Source: Mesorhabditis belari (taxonomy: Eukaryota; Nematoda; Chromadorea; Rhabditida; Rhabditidae). From it: 64,000 nt of DNA. The first letter of the stretch is position 1; every line of letters starts with the position of its first letter. Shown here piece by piece: positions 45,701 through 55,966 of this stretch. The translations under genes and the position numbers were made by a program. The notes below the pieces were generated by a model that did no database searches, was not told where the DNA came from, and saw only the letters and a list, made by a program, of their open reading frames with translations. The stretch is from assembly GCA_958450365.1 (NCBI GenBank), contig CAUEEP010000926.1:434001-498000 (forward strand), in the 5' to 3' direction.

Positions 45701-48700
45701 ATAAAAAGAATCCTTTTTTTTTACACCAACTTTCTCATTTTTCAGCTCTTCTGCCATCCGTTTCAGTTTTTTTAAATTGTGCCCATCGACGAGCTGTTTC
45801 GCTTTTTCTTCGTACGATTTTTGAGGAGTTGGACTGAATTTTTTTTTCTTTTTTGCTTTATTTGATTGTATTTAAACATTAAAAGATTATTATATGCAAA
45901 GTTAGCTTAGTATGCAAATTTTATACGGCTTTTGACTTGAGTTGTGCTTGGGAATTGGAAAAAAAGGCATAATAAGTGCCAAAGCTGACACTCTGCTTTG
46001 CCAAAGCTGAAAAAGCTGACTTTTAAGTGACAATTTGAAATGAAATCTTCTTCCAATAACAAACAATCTTTCTAGCTTTAAAGCTATTCCGTGAACAACG
46101 AGAAATTGAAACTGGGATGGCTGCATTGCTGAATTTGTCTTTCCTCGGCACCTGACTCTAAATCGATCCTCACTCGTGAGATCACTCTCGTAGTCCTCGT
46201 CCGTTTCCACCAAAGTTCCCATTCTGAAATTTTTATTTATTTTATTTTCTTTGGTTATTTTGAAAGTTTTGTCGCTTTTTTATTCTTTCTAAACTCACCG
46301 AATTTGTCTTTGTGCCACAGCGAGCGCCTGTTTGAGCTTCAGATTTTCATCCGATAATTGCCCGAAATCCCACGATAAAACTGAAACGGGGTGTGAAAAA
46401 AAATGCGAATCTAGATCTAGCGAATCGAATCTAACGAATCGAATTACTAGAACTATTCTATTTTTTTCGACTTTCGTTTAAAAATGATATCTGAAGCTTA
46501 GGTTTTGTTTTAAGCCTATATTACGGAGTAACGCATTTTCTAAAACATGTCAATTTTTTAAAAAAAACTATCATTATTTTGTTTCTTTTTATTCAATCTA
46601 TCTAATTTTTGTCTGATTTTGACATCGAAACATACAAAAAGATTGAAAAAAAAACATACCGTAAATACTATAATAGTACCCAACCCCTCTCGTACAGTCG
46701 CGTAGTCGCAAAAGTTTCTTTAGTATTTCATTTTTTTCAAAGCGCCCGTACTTTCAAAAAATGTGTCTTTGGTATCAAAAATAGCTGAAATTCAGGGCTA
46801 TTTTTTGATACCTAAGCGCGCATTGTAGCACATAAACCAGTGTCGAGAAAAACTCGTTCAAAGCTAGACTACGCAACACTCCGCACCGTCATTATGGGGC
46901 TGGGGTACTATTACAGTATTTACGGTAGTTAGCGTAATGGATAACGATTGGATCTACTGCACGCAAGATCAGGGTTCGGTCCTCGCAGCTTTCAGAGTTT
47001 TTCTTTTGAAGCAACTTCTAGCATTTTGCAACTAATTGCATTATTATGTAGAAAAACGATTCAAGAATATAGACTAATCTCTTTCAAATGCAAAGACTAT
47101 AAAGTAATCGTTAGCAATGATCTTTGGTATCAAAAAATAGCCCTAAATTTCAGCTATTTTTTGTGATACCTAAGCGCGCATTGTAGCATAAACCAGTGTC
47201 GAGAAAAACTCGTTCAAAGCTAGACTACGCAACACTCCGCACCGTCATTATGGGGCTGGGGTACTATTACAGTATTTACGGTAGGTAATATTAGCTTTCA
47301 AAAGTTGACACGTTTTAGAAATAGCTTTAGAAAATGTATAGTGAAACTTGAGTATCCTGTCTGACTGGACTATGCCACTGATAGACAGAAATTTATAGAA
47401 AATAAAGCCAAGGATACGATTCTTTTTACAAATTGGCAACTTTTCTAACGACAAAAATGACATGCAAACACAAAAAAAGACACCTGAGATCCCCTTGAGA
47501 ATCGTCGACTGGCCAACATAGGAATCACGACGTCCTGAAAGGGACCACTTTTCATTTAAAAATTAACTCTCGAAAACTTTGTGGTGTGGTCGTACTTTCA
47601 GTTCATCAGAAACAAAAAAAAATTGAAAAAAAGCACCATTTTACGATACGAACACAAGCTACATGCACAACCACACCACGACTTAAAAATTGAAATTTAG
47701 TCACTCAATACTACAATAGTTCATGCTTTAGACGATAATTTTACATTATATCAACTGTACTTTGCCGACAAAATTCTACATTTTTACTAGAGATTTTACA
47801 AATGGCACTTTTGAATGAATGGCATTTTGTTTACCTTGAATGAACTCTTCCATATTCGATATCCTTGTTTCTTGCTCGTCGATGATCTCCTCGAGGTTGC
47901 GAATCAAGCGATCTTTCGTCTGAATGTCGACGGGATTGACAAGCCGATGCTTTTATGGGTTTATGGGCTAGGAATACAAAACATGGTCGGCGCCGGGACT
48001 CGAATCCGCGACCTCTCGACGGATCTCTCGCTTAGCGGACTAACACTCTGCCAATGAGCTACACCGACACGTATCCCATCGCCGCCAAGATAGGGCTTTA
48101 TGCTTTACTTGACAACTTCAAGAAGTAGAAGTTGCTTTTAAAAGTTTAGCCTAATTGGGAGTCCATAGACTAAGAGTATTCTAACAGTTACAAACTATGA
48201 TACCTGCACTTCTAGACCAAATTAGACATGGGAAAATTTAGTCCGAACCTAATTCCACCTTCGTTTTCTTGGCCGATTGCTCTGAAAAGATAGAGATTGA
48301 CATTTTCAGCTTGTAGGCAAAATTTCAGAGCAATCGGTCAAGAAACGGCCGAGAAAACGAAGATGGAATTTGGTTCGGTTGACCCATGTTAGGTTCGGTT
48401 GACCAAATACAAGATCAAGCTATATATTTTAAAATAACTTTGCATTCTAGCTTCATTCATAAGTTCTTGGAATCAATCATTTCTTGGAACTAGCACAAAA
48501 TTTCAAATCGATCTTCTTGAAAGACTTGAAGTTCTAAACGACAGAGTACAGAGCCAGGCTGGAAAACCACAGAGCTATTCACAGTCTCCATTTCGTGAAT
48601 GTACTTGCATTGTTGAAAGTAATCCGTCTCACTGTTATACTCCATCACTTGTGAACCTCTTGGAAAAAAAAGAGCCTAGCTTTATTCTACAAAGTTCTTC

Positions 48701-48833
48701 TTTTCGCTTATCTCCATTTTCTCACCTCTAAATGTGTCTCGAGAATTCTCATCTGCAATTTCATATTCACAGTCTCCATTTCGTGAATGTATTTGCATTG
48801 TTGAAAGTAGTCCGTCTCACTGTTATACTCCAT
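39703..48833 (-). CDS. klp-15/16-like: Kinesin-14 motor, KLP-15/KLP-16 type, 579 aa
   Basis: 18 exons in transcript order (minus): 48833-48726, 47949-47835, 47534-47484, 46380-46299, 46223-46152, 45833-45731, 45636-45577, 45492-45378, 43750-43662, 43421-43338, 42692-42588, 41430-41300, 41089-40948, 40874-40772, 40729-40671, 40577-40439, 39959-39848, 39772-39703 (1740 nt, in frame). A coiled-coil-rich stalk leads to the kinesin-14 neck ([18 protein letters not shown]) and then the C-terminal motor: P-loop GHTGSGKT (317-324), switch I NKESSRSH (427-434), switch II DLAGSER (460-466). Neck before motor marks a minus-end-directed kinesin; KLP-15/16 assemble acentrosomal meiotic spindles in C. elegans and have a similar length. 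The start is the first ATG of exon 1, 6 nt after a TTCAG acceptor that could receive a spliced leader; an extra upstream exon cannot be excluded. P-loop Gln is replaced by His, and VFCRVRP reads VFYRIRP. Confidence 0.9.
40290..40405. repeat. Tandem AAAGCTAAAAGCC repeat in a kinesin intron
   Basis: About nine units of 12-13 bp (AAAGCTAAAAGC, AAAGCCAAAGC) between motor exons. Confidence 0.8.
41128..41260. mobile_element. MITE family C in a kinesin intron
   Basis: GGTGTACTTTGTACTCAAAA and the complementary end GCGCTAGAAAAAGCGGTGCG enclose 133 bp. The right terminus (GAGCACAAAGTAC) is lost. Confidence 0.7.
41491..41710. mobile_element. MITE family A, copy 3, left end truncated
   Basis: Begins inside the left arm at CGAAATATCATATTTGAAAA and is otherwise like copy 2, ending TTTCATTGTCCAGTAGTGTA. 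Kinesin intron. Confidence 0.9.
42040..42344. mobile_element. Foldback element with GTAGCCGATTATGAATGA ends
   Basis: Left arm GTAGCCGATTATGAATGAGT and AGGAGCGTCCAACCATCAAG; right arm is the complement (CGTCCAACCATCAAG and TCATTCATAATCGGCTAC). A further copy of the left terminus lies at 41856, so an adjacent partial element of about 185 bp is likely. Confidence 0.8.
42743..43268. mobile_element. Foldback element with GGTTGGTGAATTGAAAAC-like ends
   Basis: GGATTGGTGAATTGAAAACT with GCGGG at the left pairs with CCCGCAGTTTTCAATTCACC at the right; inner parts (GTGCTCAAACTG, CAACTTTTCCATT, ATTTTTGATTCTCTAC) pair too. It fills the kinesin intron between 42692 and 43338. Confidence 0.8.
43802..44018. 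mobile_element. MITE family B, right end lost
   Basis: Starts TACCGTAAATACTGAAATAG and stops at AAAAAACTAT near 44018, where the left flank of the TTAA element begins. Confidence 0.8.
44042..44872. mobile_element. TTAA-flanked MITE, 831 bp
   Basis: Terminal inverted repeats start TCGCGGCCGGGTGACCATAA and extend about 140 bp each, including CAACCACCTGTTTTTTTATT and GAGTGATTTGATGGGTTTAC. The tetranucleotide TTAA is present at both sides (44038-44041 and 44873-44876), the target signature of piggyBac-type elements. No transposase frame is visible in the 500-bp centre. Kinesin intron before the first motor exon. Confidence 0.8.
46657..47283. mobile_element. Composite MITE (family B) carrying a tRNA-like sequence, copy 2
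   Basis: 627 bp, colinear with 18998-19622: full left MITE, tRNA-like sequence, the same unique middle (AACTAATTGCATTATTATGT) and a right half MITE ending ACAGTATTTACGGTA. Differences are scattered single bases and short indels. It lies in a kinesin intron. Confidence 0.85.
46928..46990 (+). tRNA. tRNA-Arg-like sequence inside composite MITE, copy 2
   Basis: TTAGCGTAATGGATAACGAT and CAGGGTTCGGTCCTCGCAG match the sequence at 19270 with two or three differences, including CTACTGC for CTACCGC. Confidence 0.5.
47950..48105 (-). repeat. tRNA-derived SINE-like repeat, full copy
   Basis: Related to the copies at 23957-24191. On the minus strand the tRNA-like unit occupies 48068-47985: GTCGGTG and CGCCGAC form a full 7-bp acceptor stem, GTAGCTCATTGGCAGAG is a good D-arm, and GGATTCGAGTCCCGG is a T-arm. 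Its 84-nt length and a loop reading CCGCTAA suggest a tRNA-Ser(GCU) ancestor, although the anticodon stem does not pair. The tail CCCATAAACCCATAAAAG runs into the second kinesin exon. Confidence 0.7.
48228..48403. repeat. Small foldback in kinesin intron 1
   Basis: AGACATGGGAAAATTTAGTC, CGAACCTAATTCCACCTTCG and CCGATTGCTCTGAAA pair with TTTCAGAGCAATCGG, CGAAGATGGAATTTGGTTCG and GACCCATGTT. Confidence 0.7.
48576..48647 (-). other. Partial duplicate of the first kinesin exon
   Basis: 72 bp identical to 48764-48835 except at two positions. Translated on the minus strand it reads [20 protein letters not shown] and TVN, the same protein as the first coding exon. Both differences (AAG/AAA, GAT/GAC) are synonymous. 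It lies in intron 1, preceded by CACAAG, a weak acceptor, and has no obvious donor; it may be a recent duplicate or an alternative first exon. Confidence 0.75.
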
Positions 48834-48839
48834 CAAAAC

Positions 48840-50250
48840 CTGAATTCAAATTCGATTCAAAAAAGCAAAAAGGAAAAGTTGCCAAAATTTAAAGACAAAT
48901 GATGCATAACTGAGCCAAAAAAAAAGAATCTAGGTGAATCGTTTTTGTCATTTCCAAATTGAGGTGTTGATGGGGAAAGAAGGCACAGTTCAATGCTAAG
49001 ATTGTTGAGAGGTGTTCAATGGGATGTTCATGACTTCAAGAGCACGAACACTCTTCAAAGAACCCAAAGAGCAAAGCGAGGATTTGCAAAAAAGTCAAGA
49101 GACGGTTCAATGGGTTTGAAAGGAAGGCGTGTTCAATTTTAAGAAAAATTGCGGGTATCCGTTTGAAATTGAGCTTTTTTTGAACATCCAAGAGTTTAAC
49201 TCGAAAGTTAACAAAACAATGAACAGTTTAGTGAAGAAGTTTTTCAGCTTTTGTTCAAGTTACGAAGATTATGCAAAAGTTGCAAAAGGACAATGGTTTA
49301 AACGTTAAAGAATGAACTGACAGCTATGGAACAATTCGAATTTATATTTAGTTAGAAGATTTAGATATTAGATAAGATTTAGATCTAGAAATTAGAATTT
49401 TGAACACTTTAACTTTTACTGTCTATACTTTTAAGGTGTTTGGATAAAATTTCAGGTAAAATAGCTGACTCAGCTTACGAAGATTGATGGAAATGACGAA
49501 AGATTTCGTGAGTTTTACGTGAAAGTTCATTTACTTGGCGATTTGAACCGGTAACCTTATTTATAGAAATTTTAGTCGTAATTTTAATAAACATTCATTT
49601 TCCATTGTAGTATTTTAGCAATGTATGCGAGTGAACGTGAATAACGTCGATTGGAGTCAAATCGAAAGGAATTGCCAGATTATCTTGAAGAAGGACATAC
49701 ATCTAGTTTCCAAAACGTATCAAATAGCTTCAAAATAGCTGATTTTCTCGATAAAACTGAAATCAAAAAGCAAAAAGCAAAAAATTTCAATCTGTAACCA
49801 GATTCGAAATCTCAAGTAAGTAAAACCGCTAAAAAAACCCAAACTAGTTTCCCTTTCTTAGCGAAAAATAAAATGAGAATAAAGAAAACGAGCTGTTTAT
49901 TCTCTCGGGTTCGCAAAGTCTAATTATTTGTGTTGCCCCGTTTTTTTTTTCTCATCCTAACCTTCTGATTTCCTTTGATTCCTCTCGCGTGTATACTTTT
50001 GGTCAATAGCGCCCGATGTTTGCCCATCTATTGTACCCATTTTTGCTGGTGAAGCAAAGAAAAAAAAAACGGCTGGAAAGCTTTGTACATGTTCAACTGT
50101 TGATGGAATACTTTGAAGCTAATTTTAGGTTTTGAAAATCTCTAGAATTTCGAAATTGTATGTTGGGCAGTACAAAAGTTGGGCTAAACAATTTCCTCGA
50201 CGAAAAGTCTTCACTTATCATTGATTGAATACTTTGTAAACTCTATTTAG
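48840..50250. other. Upstream region of the kinesin gene, no other gene seen
   Basis: AT-rich with no recognisable coding exon on either strand. The promoter or trans-spliced leader region of the kinesin should be here. Confidence 0.4.
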
Positions 50251-50252
50251 AT

Positions 50253-50514
50253 ATATATGTTGTGTCCGATTTAGATTCAATCTAAATCGGACGTCTTATA
50301 TAGATTGAACAATAATATAATCATGTTTAATATATGTTCTTAAGCGTTTTCTGTAGTTTTCTGCATTTTTCAAAGGTCTTTTATTGATTACAGTCTATAT
50401 CGGACGTCTGATACAGATCGAACAATAATAAACGTGCTTAATATATGTTCTTAAGCGTTTTTTTTGCAATTTTCTGCGCTTTTCAAAGAAATTTTAATTC
50501 GGACACAACATATA
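50253..50514. mobile_element. Inverted-terminus element with internal direct repeat
   Basis: TATATGTTGTGTCCGATTTA at the left and ATTCGGACACAACATATA at the right. Inside, a segment of about 130 bp (TCGGACGTCT, GAACAATAATA, TTAATATATGTTCTTAAGCG) is present twice in tandem. Confidence 0.75.
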
Positions 50515-52740
50515 CAAACATAAAATTATCCAAAAAAAAAATGGAGATATGAAAAATCGCCGCCACGATCGAGATACCAATCGGAGATACGATCAAAAAC
50601 TAACGAGAAAGATTATGATATTACGTTTAGTTGTTTCTAATTGTAAAAATCAATTATTTACCTTTTCAAAAGCTATAAAAACCCTTTAGAACACTAGTGG
50701 AAAAAGTTTTTGGCGCCCGAACAGCGGCTTGTTAAAATTTCATGTCCACAAGAAAAGATTCGAGAGGAAACATTTCAATACTTTTGATCACAAAAGCCAT
50801 AAGATAACTCTAAATGGATTACGGTAGAAAGTTCATAAAACAATTACTGAAACCCGATGTGTATCTGGGCTTACAGCATCCCTAGAATGCAACACAGCCA
50901 GTACAACTATTCGACTTGATTTAACTTGTAGACTTGTTAAAGTTAGTGTAAAAATAGTAACCTAGCAGGTGTGAAGTTTGCATAGAAAAACTTGAAAATT
51001 TGAACTGAATTGTTAACTTATCGACTTTAACAAAACTATGCGCATAGGATAACCGTTTGAAAAGTTGAGAAGAGAATGGGTAGCCCTGGGGGAGAAAACC
51101 GGTAGTACTAGAGGGGAGATTTCAGTGAGGATGGATAAAAGCGACCAATGAAGAAAAGAATAAAAGAATAAAAGAGAAAGGGAGTGGCCGATGTGCGCAA
51201 TGACACCCAGAAAAGCGAAAATCCATCCAAACACCCAGAAAATGTGAAAATGGTGTGCTCGTTTTTAGAGTGGCCGTAAAAAAAATCTCCATGCAAAGCA
51301 AGAGATCGCATTTATGATGTAAAATTTTGAGGGTTTTATCAGCTTAATCAGACAATGGCTACTTCATCAAAGGCTCAAGTTTCTTGTTTTAAATTTTTTG
51401 GTTGGTGCAAATTTAATGGTAAGTTCAGTAAATGTTTACCTGCCTTTATTCATGTATTAAATCTTTTCTAGAGTTCTATTCATGTATCAAATCGAAAGAA
51501 AACAGTTTCTAGAATGATTGAAGACATTAAAGTTTTTAAAAAATACCTAAAAAAGGAAGAAAGGATTTGCAACAGATTTGTAAGTCATAAATGGCAAAAT
51601 TTGAAACTCTAATTTGAATCTAAAACAAGTAAAAATCCTGAAAATGTAGAAAAATTTTTCGGAAAGCAAAATTCAAGAGATTGTCAAAAAACGTGAAAAG
51701 GCTACAGATTTCCCAAAATTTTGAAGTATTTACTAGTAAAGTTTCGTTTGAGAGAAGAGGATAGAGAATTGCATACATATTTGGGTTGTGAAGTGAGAAG
51801 GAAAAGGAATAGAAAAGGAGAAGAAGGAGAAGAAGAAGAAGAAGAAGAGGGATCAATAGAGGAACGGGAGGGAGGGAATGGTTGGGACGGCACCTAGCAC
51901 AGAGAGAAAGAAAAAAAAGAAAAGAAGGGGCATCAAGGGAGATGAGGAGAAGAGAAGAGACTCGATACTCTGAACTCAGTAAAGAGGAAGAGAGTTGTGT
52001 AGCTGAAAATGTCAGTACACGAATTTTGACTGCACAATTTCATGGTCATCCATGAAAATTGTCAAAATCCACCTCTTTTCTAGAGGAAGAAGAAGAAGAG
52101 GGATCAATAGAGGAACGGGAGGGAGGGATTCATGAATTGAATCGAATTTCCTTTATAAACCATCAACAACATCTCAAAGCTAATGAAAGATTTACTTTAC
52201 AAGAATAAAACCACCCGGGCAAGTTGGGGAATAAATGGCACTAGAACCTAAGCGATGCAAGGTCAACAATCTTTCACCTTTCTCGTCGCCCCTGTCGTGT
52301 AATTGGAAACTCTCAACTCGATGCCTACCTTTTGAGTGACACCGCATTTTTCCAGCAAGAGAAGCAACTCAACAGAAAAAGAAAGCGAACCTAGATATAA
52401 ATGATTGAAACCAAGATTTAATTTCACGAGTTTTGGACTCGAATGTTGACTAAAGTACTGAAGAAAAGAATGTTAGTACTGACGGGGTAAAGCTTTGTGC
52501 ACAGGGCGTGATGGTTGACAACAGAAGGGCCTTAATCGCTCGTCCGGTGGGGATTCTCGTCATCCGAGAAAGAACGCCTATCTCAAAAGACCCCAAAAAC
52601 CAGTGTTGAGGAAAAAGTTCAGTACACCAACCACAAGAAGCTCTCGAACCCCAAGAAGATTGTCAATGTCAAAATCCCAGTTTTGTTTAGTTTCTCTATC
52701 AAAAATAGAAGAAATGACATTTTGGAATCACTGAAAATTC
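50515..52740. other. Intergenic, with low-complexity purine tracts
   Basis: Contains GAAGAA tracts at 51815-51850 and a direct duplication of about 45 bp (GAAGAAGAGGGATCAATAGA onward) at 51838 and 52086. A possible plus-strand coding segment at 52507-52720 is described under findings. No firm gene. Confidence 0.4.
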
Positions 52741-52746
52741 TTTATT
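52741..52746 (-). terminator. Poly(A) signal AATAAA for the 374-aa gene
   Basis: On the minus strand AATAAA lies 108 nt past the stop codon at 52854. Confidence 0.6.
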
Positions 52747-52853
52747 AACACCTGAAAATTGAAAAAAACTAAAAATCTTGAAAAAAAATTGATAAAAATA
52801 CATAGAAAAACCAAAAACAAACTAAATAACTTTGCAACAATTAAAATCAATAT

Positions 52854-54553
52854 TTATCGAAAGAGGTTTTTTCCGCCTTCGCCGGATTCCTAAAAACAAG
52901 CTTTCCTTCGAATTCTTACGAATTCGACTAAGAAAATTCTTACTTCAAATTTGTACATGAACCACTTGGTTCGTTCGTTCGATGTTCGAGATTTTCTAAG
53001 TGGAGACACCATGATTGCACCATGTGGAGACAAAGCAAATCCGGCGATAAATGGATTTGGCTCTTTATGTTTCACCGGAATGATCGAAACGGGGCAAAGC
53101 TCGTGATTGAAGATCTAAAAAGTAAATCGTTATATTTTTTTGTTTTAAAAAAATTATTAGGTAGTTAATTATTTCATTTTAAGAAATATTCTGCCACTAA
53201 AAATGCTATATAAAACGTACATGGAGGACCCCTCCTCGAGCATCCATGACTAAAAGCCAACCATTCGCATCTACCTGAAGAAGAAGTCTACATTAAAACG
53301 TTTCTACAACCGGCAAATTACCTTAATTCCAGAAACATACGAAATGCATCCTGGGACATTTTGTTTGAAAACACCTCCGTTGCAGTATTCGCCTTTCTTT
53401 TGCATTGTCATCGTCTCGTTATTCACTTGGTACGTTCGAATTAAGCATTGGTTGACGGGCTCACGTATTACTAAAAATGTATTTAAATTAGAGAAAGAAA
53501 GCAAACCTTGAGCGGCAAGATCCGTCATTGCGAGGATTCCACTTTCGTTGTTAAAATCGATAAATGAGACATTCCCAAAGTCGACCGTTTGGTAGTTCAA
53601 TCTGTAGCGAGCTGTTTCGTAATTGTAAAAACAAACCACCTAAAATCAAAGCATAATTTAGAACTGTTGAGAATAAAGTACGCTGTTATGCGAATCAGCC
53701 GCTGCTTTGAAGCAGAAGATTTGATGGCCACGCTTTGCGTAAGTAAAGACGACTTCTGGTTTGCTGCCTGCGGCTATGCCTAAAGGAAAATATTGTAAAG
53801 TGGATGTTAGAAATTATTTTAAAAAGATAAAGTTTCACCTCGAAACGGATCCATCTCATCCGAGCCCCAACGAACGATTTCCTTGTGGGTCCAGACCCCG
53901 TCTTCATTTGTGCAGCGAAAGATTTGGTTTTGGCTCAGCACGACCAAGCATCCGGCTTTGAGCATCGCAACGGCAGTCGGCTTGAATCCTATAGGCGCTG
54001 TGCTCTTGTTCATGACCGTTCCTTTCTCTCGTTTTTCGGCTTTTTGTATATCGAGCAGAGGGATCTAAAGTAATGAGTCAGCTACAAACCAGTAATTAGC
54101 CATAAAGCATAGTTATTGTAAACAGCTGAAAGCTTACCGAATTATTGTCCTGTATCCAAATGCGTGATTTTGAATGGAGCGCGACGGCATATGAACTGAA
54201 ACCATCATAGGCAGCTGAATAAGTAGTAACTTCGTTTCCGGCAAACGAATATGTATGAAAGCCCTCCAAGCTCGTCCTTGCTAAAATAAAAATGAAATTA
54301 CCGAGTTTGGATAACAATCTACCTCTAAGATAATTGCCTCGGTCGTGATTCAGTCCAAACATTTTACGAAAATCGAGTGATTCGCGATCTAAAAAGAACA
54401 AATAATCACTGAAACCCAAAATGATACAAGTAGGCCACAAAATACCTTACCCATATTCGCTGTGACCGTTTGCTGAAAATCATCGCCCGAGCTAGATATA
54501 GTAATAGTAGAAGTATCGTCATCCATGTTTCCTCTGTCTCTTTCTGAATCCAT
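52854..54553 (-). CDS. Unrecognised 374-aa protein, downstream gene of a pair
   Basis: Nine exons in transcript order (minus): 54553-54451, 54388-54323, 54280-54138, 54064-53839, 53779-53682, 53639-53507, 53470-53322, 53114-52944 and 52889-52854; 1125 nt, in frame, with short introns except the 207-nt one before exon 8. The N-terminus is acidic and Ser/Thr-rich (DDDTSTITISSSGDD). The rest alternates short hydrophobic and polar stretches with motifs such as FTYAKRGHQIFCF, VSFIDFNNESGILAMT and GFALSPHGAIMVSPL, which look like beta-strand repeats of a propeller, though I cannot place them in a family. A Cys-containing segment follows (QCLIRTY, EYCNGG, VPGC). There is no clear signal peptide or membrane span. 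The ATG lies 24 nt after the stop of the acidic-protein gene, so the two are probably co-transcribed. A second ATG at 54523 follows a good acceptor (GGATTCAG) and could be the real start, giving 364 aa. Confidence 0.75.
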
Positions 54554-54577
54554 AATTATAGTTTGATACTTGAATCA

Positions 54578-55617
54578 TTAAAAGCTCCAACTTTCTGTCT
54601 TAAGCTGGTTAACTGGAGTGCTTGGTCGAAGAGCTTCGTTGATCATCAATTCTTTAACGTCGTCCTCTTGCATGTCGACATCGCTGGCGATGCTGATGTT
54701 GTAGTCCTCATCGTAGTCGAGCAAAATCTCGTCCTCGTCGATTTGAATTCGCGCCGCCGCAAGCGACGCGGCGAGCCTAAAAATAAAAGTTAATATTTTG
54801 CAGATAATGGTGAAAGTGCACTAATAGCTAGTATCCTGTAAAGATTACAGTGGCAATTTACACATCCAACTACTTAACTGAGCATTAAAGCATAAGTTTT
54901 GCTTCAATTCTTACAGCTTTTGGTACTATGGGCTTTAGGGGGGGGGCTCTTTTTTCACCAAAACCATTTTTTCTGGGGTAATTGATGACGCTGCTCAGGA
55001 AAAGGTTATTTTTAAGGCAAGTTAGTAATGGAAAAATGTCCATTTTTAAAACTCAAGGTGGTATATTAGTTGGGGGGAGGGATGGGCAAATTTTTTTTCG
55101 CCAAATGAGCTGATTTTTTTGCACCCAGGGGTTTTTGACTATGATGAATCGATTGGTGGTGGTTTCACACAACATTTCGTAACTTTTAACAACATTCAAG
55201 GCTTTAACTGGACTTTGGCTCCGCACCTTAGTGGCACGTGGCTACTAGGCTATCGCCTGATTCTCCTACGGCTGAGGTGAGTTCAGACGATCGCCTAGGA
55301 GCTACGTGCCTCTAAGGTGCGAGGCCAAAACCTAGGTAAATAGGCGCCTATAATAGTATAGTCAAACCCCTATAGCACCTGGAGTTTTAAAAACGGACAT
55401 TTTTCCATTACTAGCTTGCCTTAAAAATAACTTTTTCGTGATTAGCGTCATCCCCAGAAACTACCCCAGGAAAAATGGTTTTGGTGAAAAACATGCCCCC
55501 CAAAGCCCAGCTTTTAAATAAGTTTTACAAGAAAACATTTTTTTACTTTGTTGCGGGAGTGGCAGGGGCTGAATCGGCCGTTCCCTCGTTGTCGCTGTCG
55601 TTGTCGTTGTCGGGCAT
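54578..55617 (-). CDS. Small acidic protein, 89 aa, upstream gene of a pair
   Basis: Two exons in transcript order (minus), 55617-55547 and 54776-54578, total 270 nt and close in frame. The start codon is 2 nt after a TTTTAG acceptor, the usual position for a trans-spliced leader. The protein begins MPDNDNDSDNEGTADSAPAT, continues with an Ala-rich helix-like piece (LAASLAAARIQ), then DEDEILLDYDEDYN and ends PVNQLKTESWSF. About a third of the residues are Asp or Glu. I do not recognise the family; acidic proteins of this kind are often chaperones or nuclear factors, but nothing here proves that. The 770-bp intron is mostly occupied by a foldback element. Confidence 0.75.
54929..55509. mobile_element. 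Foldback element in the acidic-protein intron
   Basis: GGGCTTTAGGGGGGGGGCTC, CACCAAAACCATTTTT and AAGGCAAGTTAGTAATGGAA on the left pair with the complements at 55395-55509 (CCATTACTAGCTTGCCTTAA, AAAATGGTTTTGGTG, CCAAAGCCC). A second inner pair, GTGGCACGTGGCTACTAGGC and its partner GGAGCTACGTGCCTC, is centred near 55255. Confidence 0.8.
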
Positions 55618-55850
55618 CTCTAAAACAAAATCTGCATCAAAGAATTAAGAAAAAGAAGCTGAGTGGCAAAATACATAACGTAAAGAGAAAAAAATTCAAT
55701 GCAAAGAGGGTCCTATTCATTAGAAAAGCCCTGCTGTTGAGCGGGGCAAGATATTGCGCGCGATGAACAAGCACAACGATCGAATGGTTATTGTGGGGTA
55801 ACTAATGCAGAGAAATGTGTGCAAATGTGTGGAAATTCTTAGTAGAAAAA

Positions 55851-55966
55851 AAACTTTCTTCTTAGTAGACCAATCTTTATGATTTTGGTGTCATTTTGTT
55901 GCACTTATTGAGATCTACAAAATGACACCAAAATCATAAAGATTAGCCTACTTAGAAGAAAGTTAT
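55851..55966. repeat. Hairpin of 116 bp
   Basis: AACTTTCTTCTTAGTAGACC, AATCTTTATGATTTTGGTGT and CATTTTGT pair with ACAAAATGACACCAAAATCA, TAAAGATT and CTACTTAGAAGAAAGTT. A nearly perfect stem of about 45 bp with a short loop. Confidence 0.85.
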
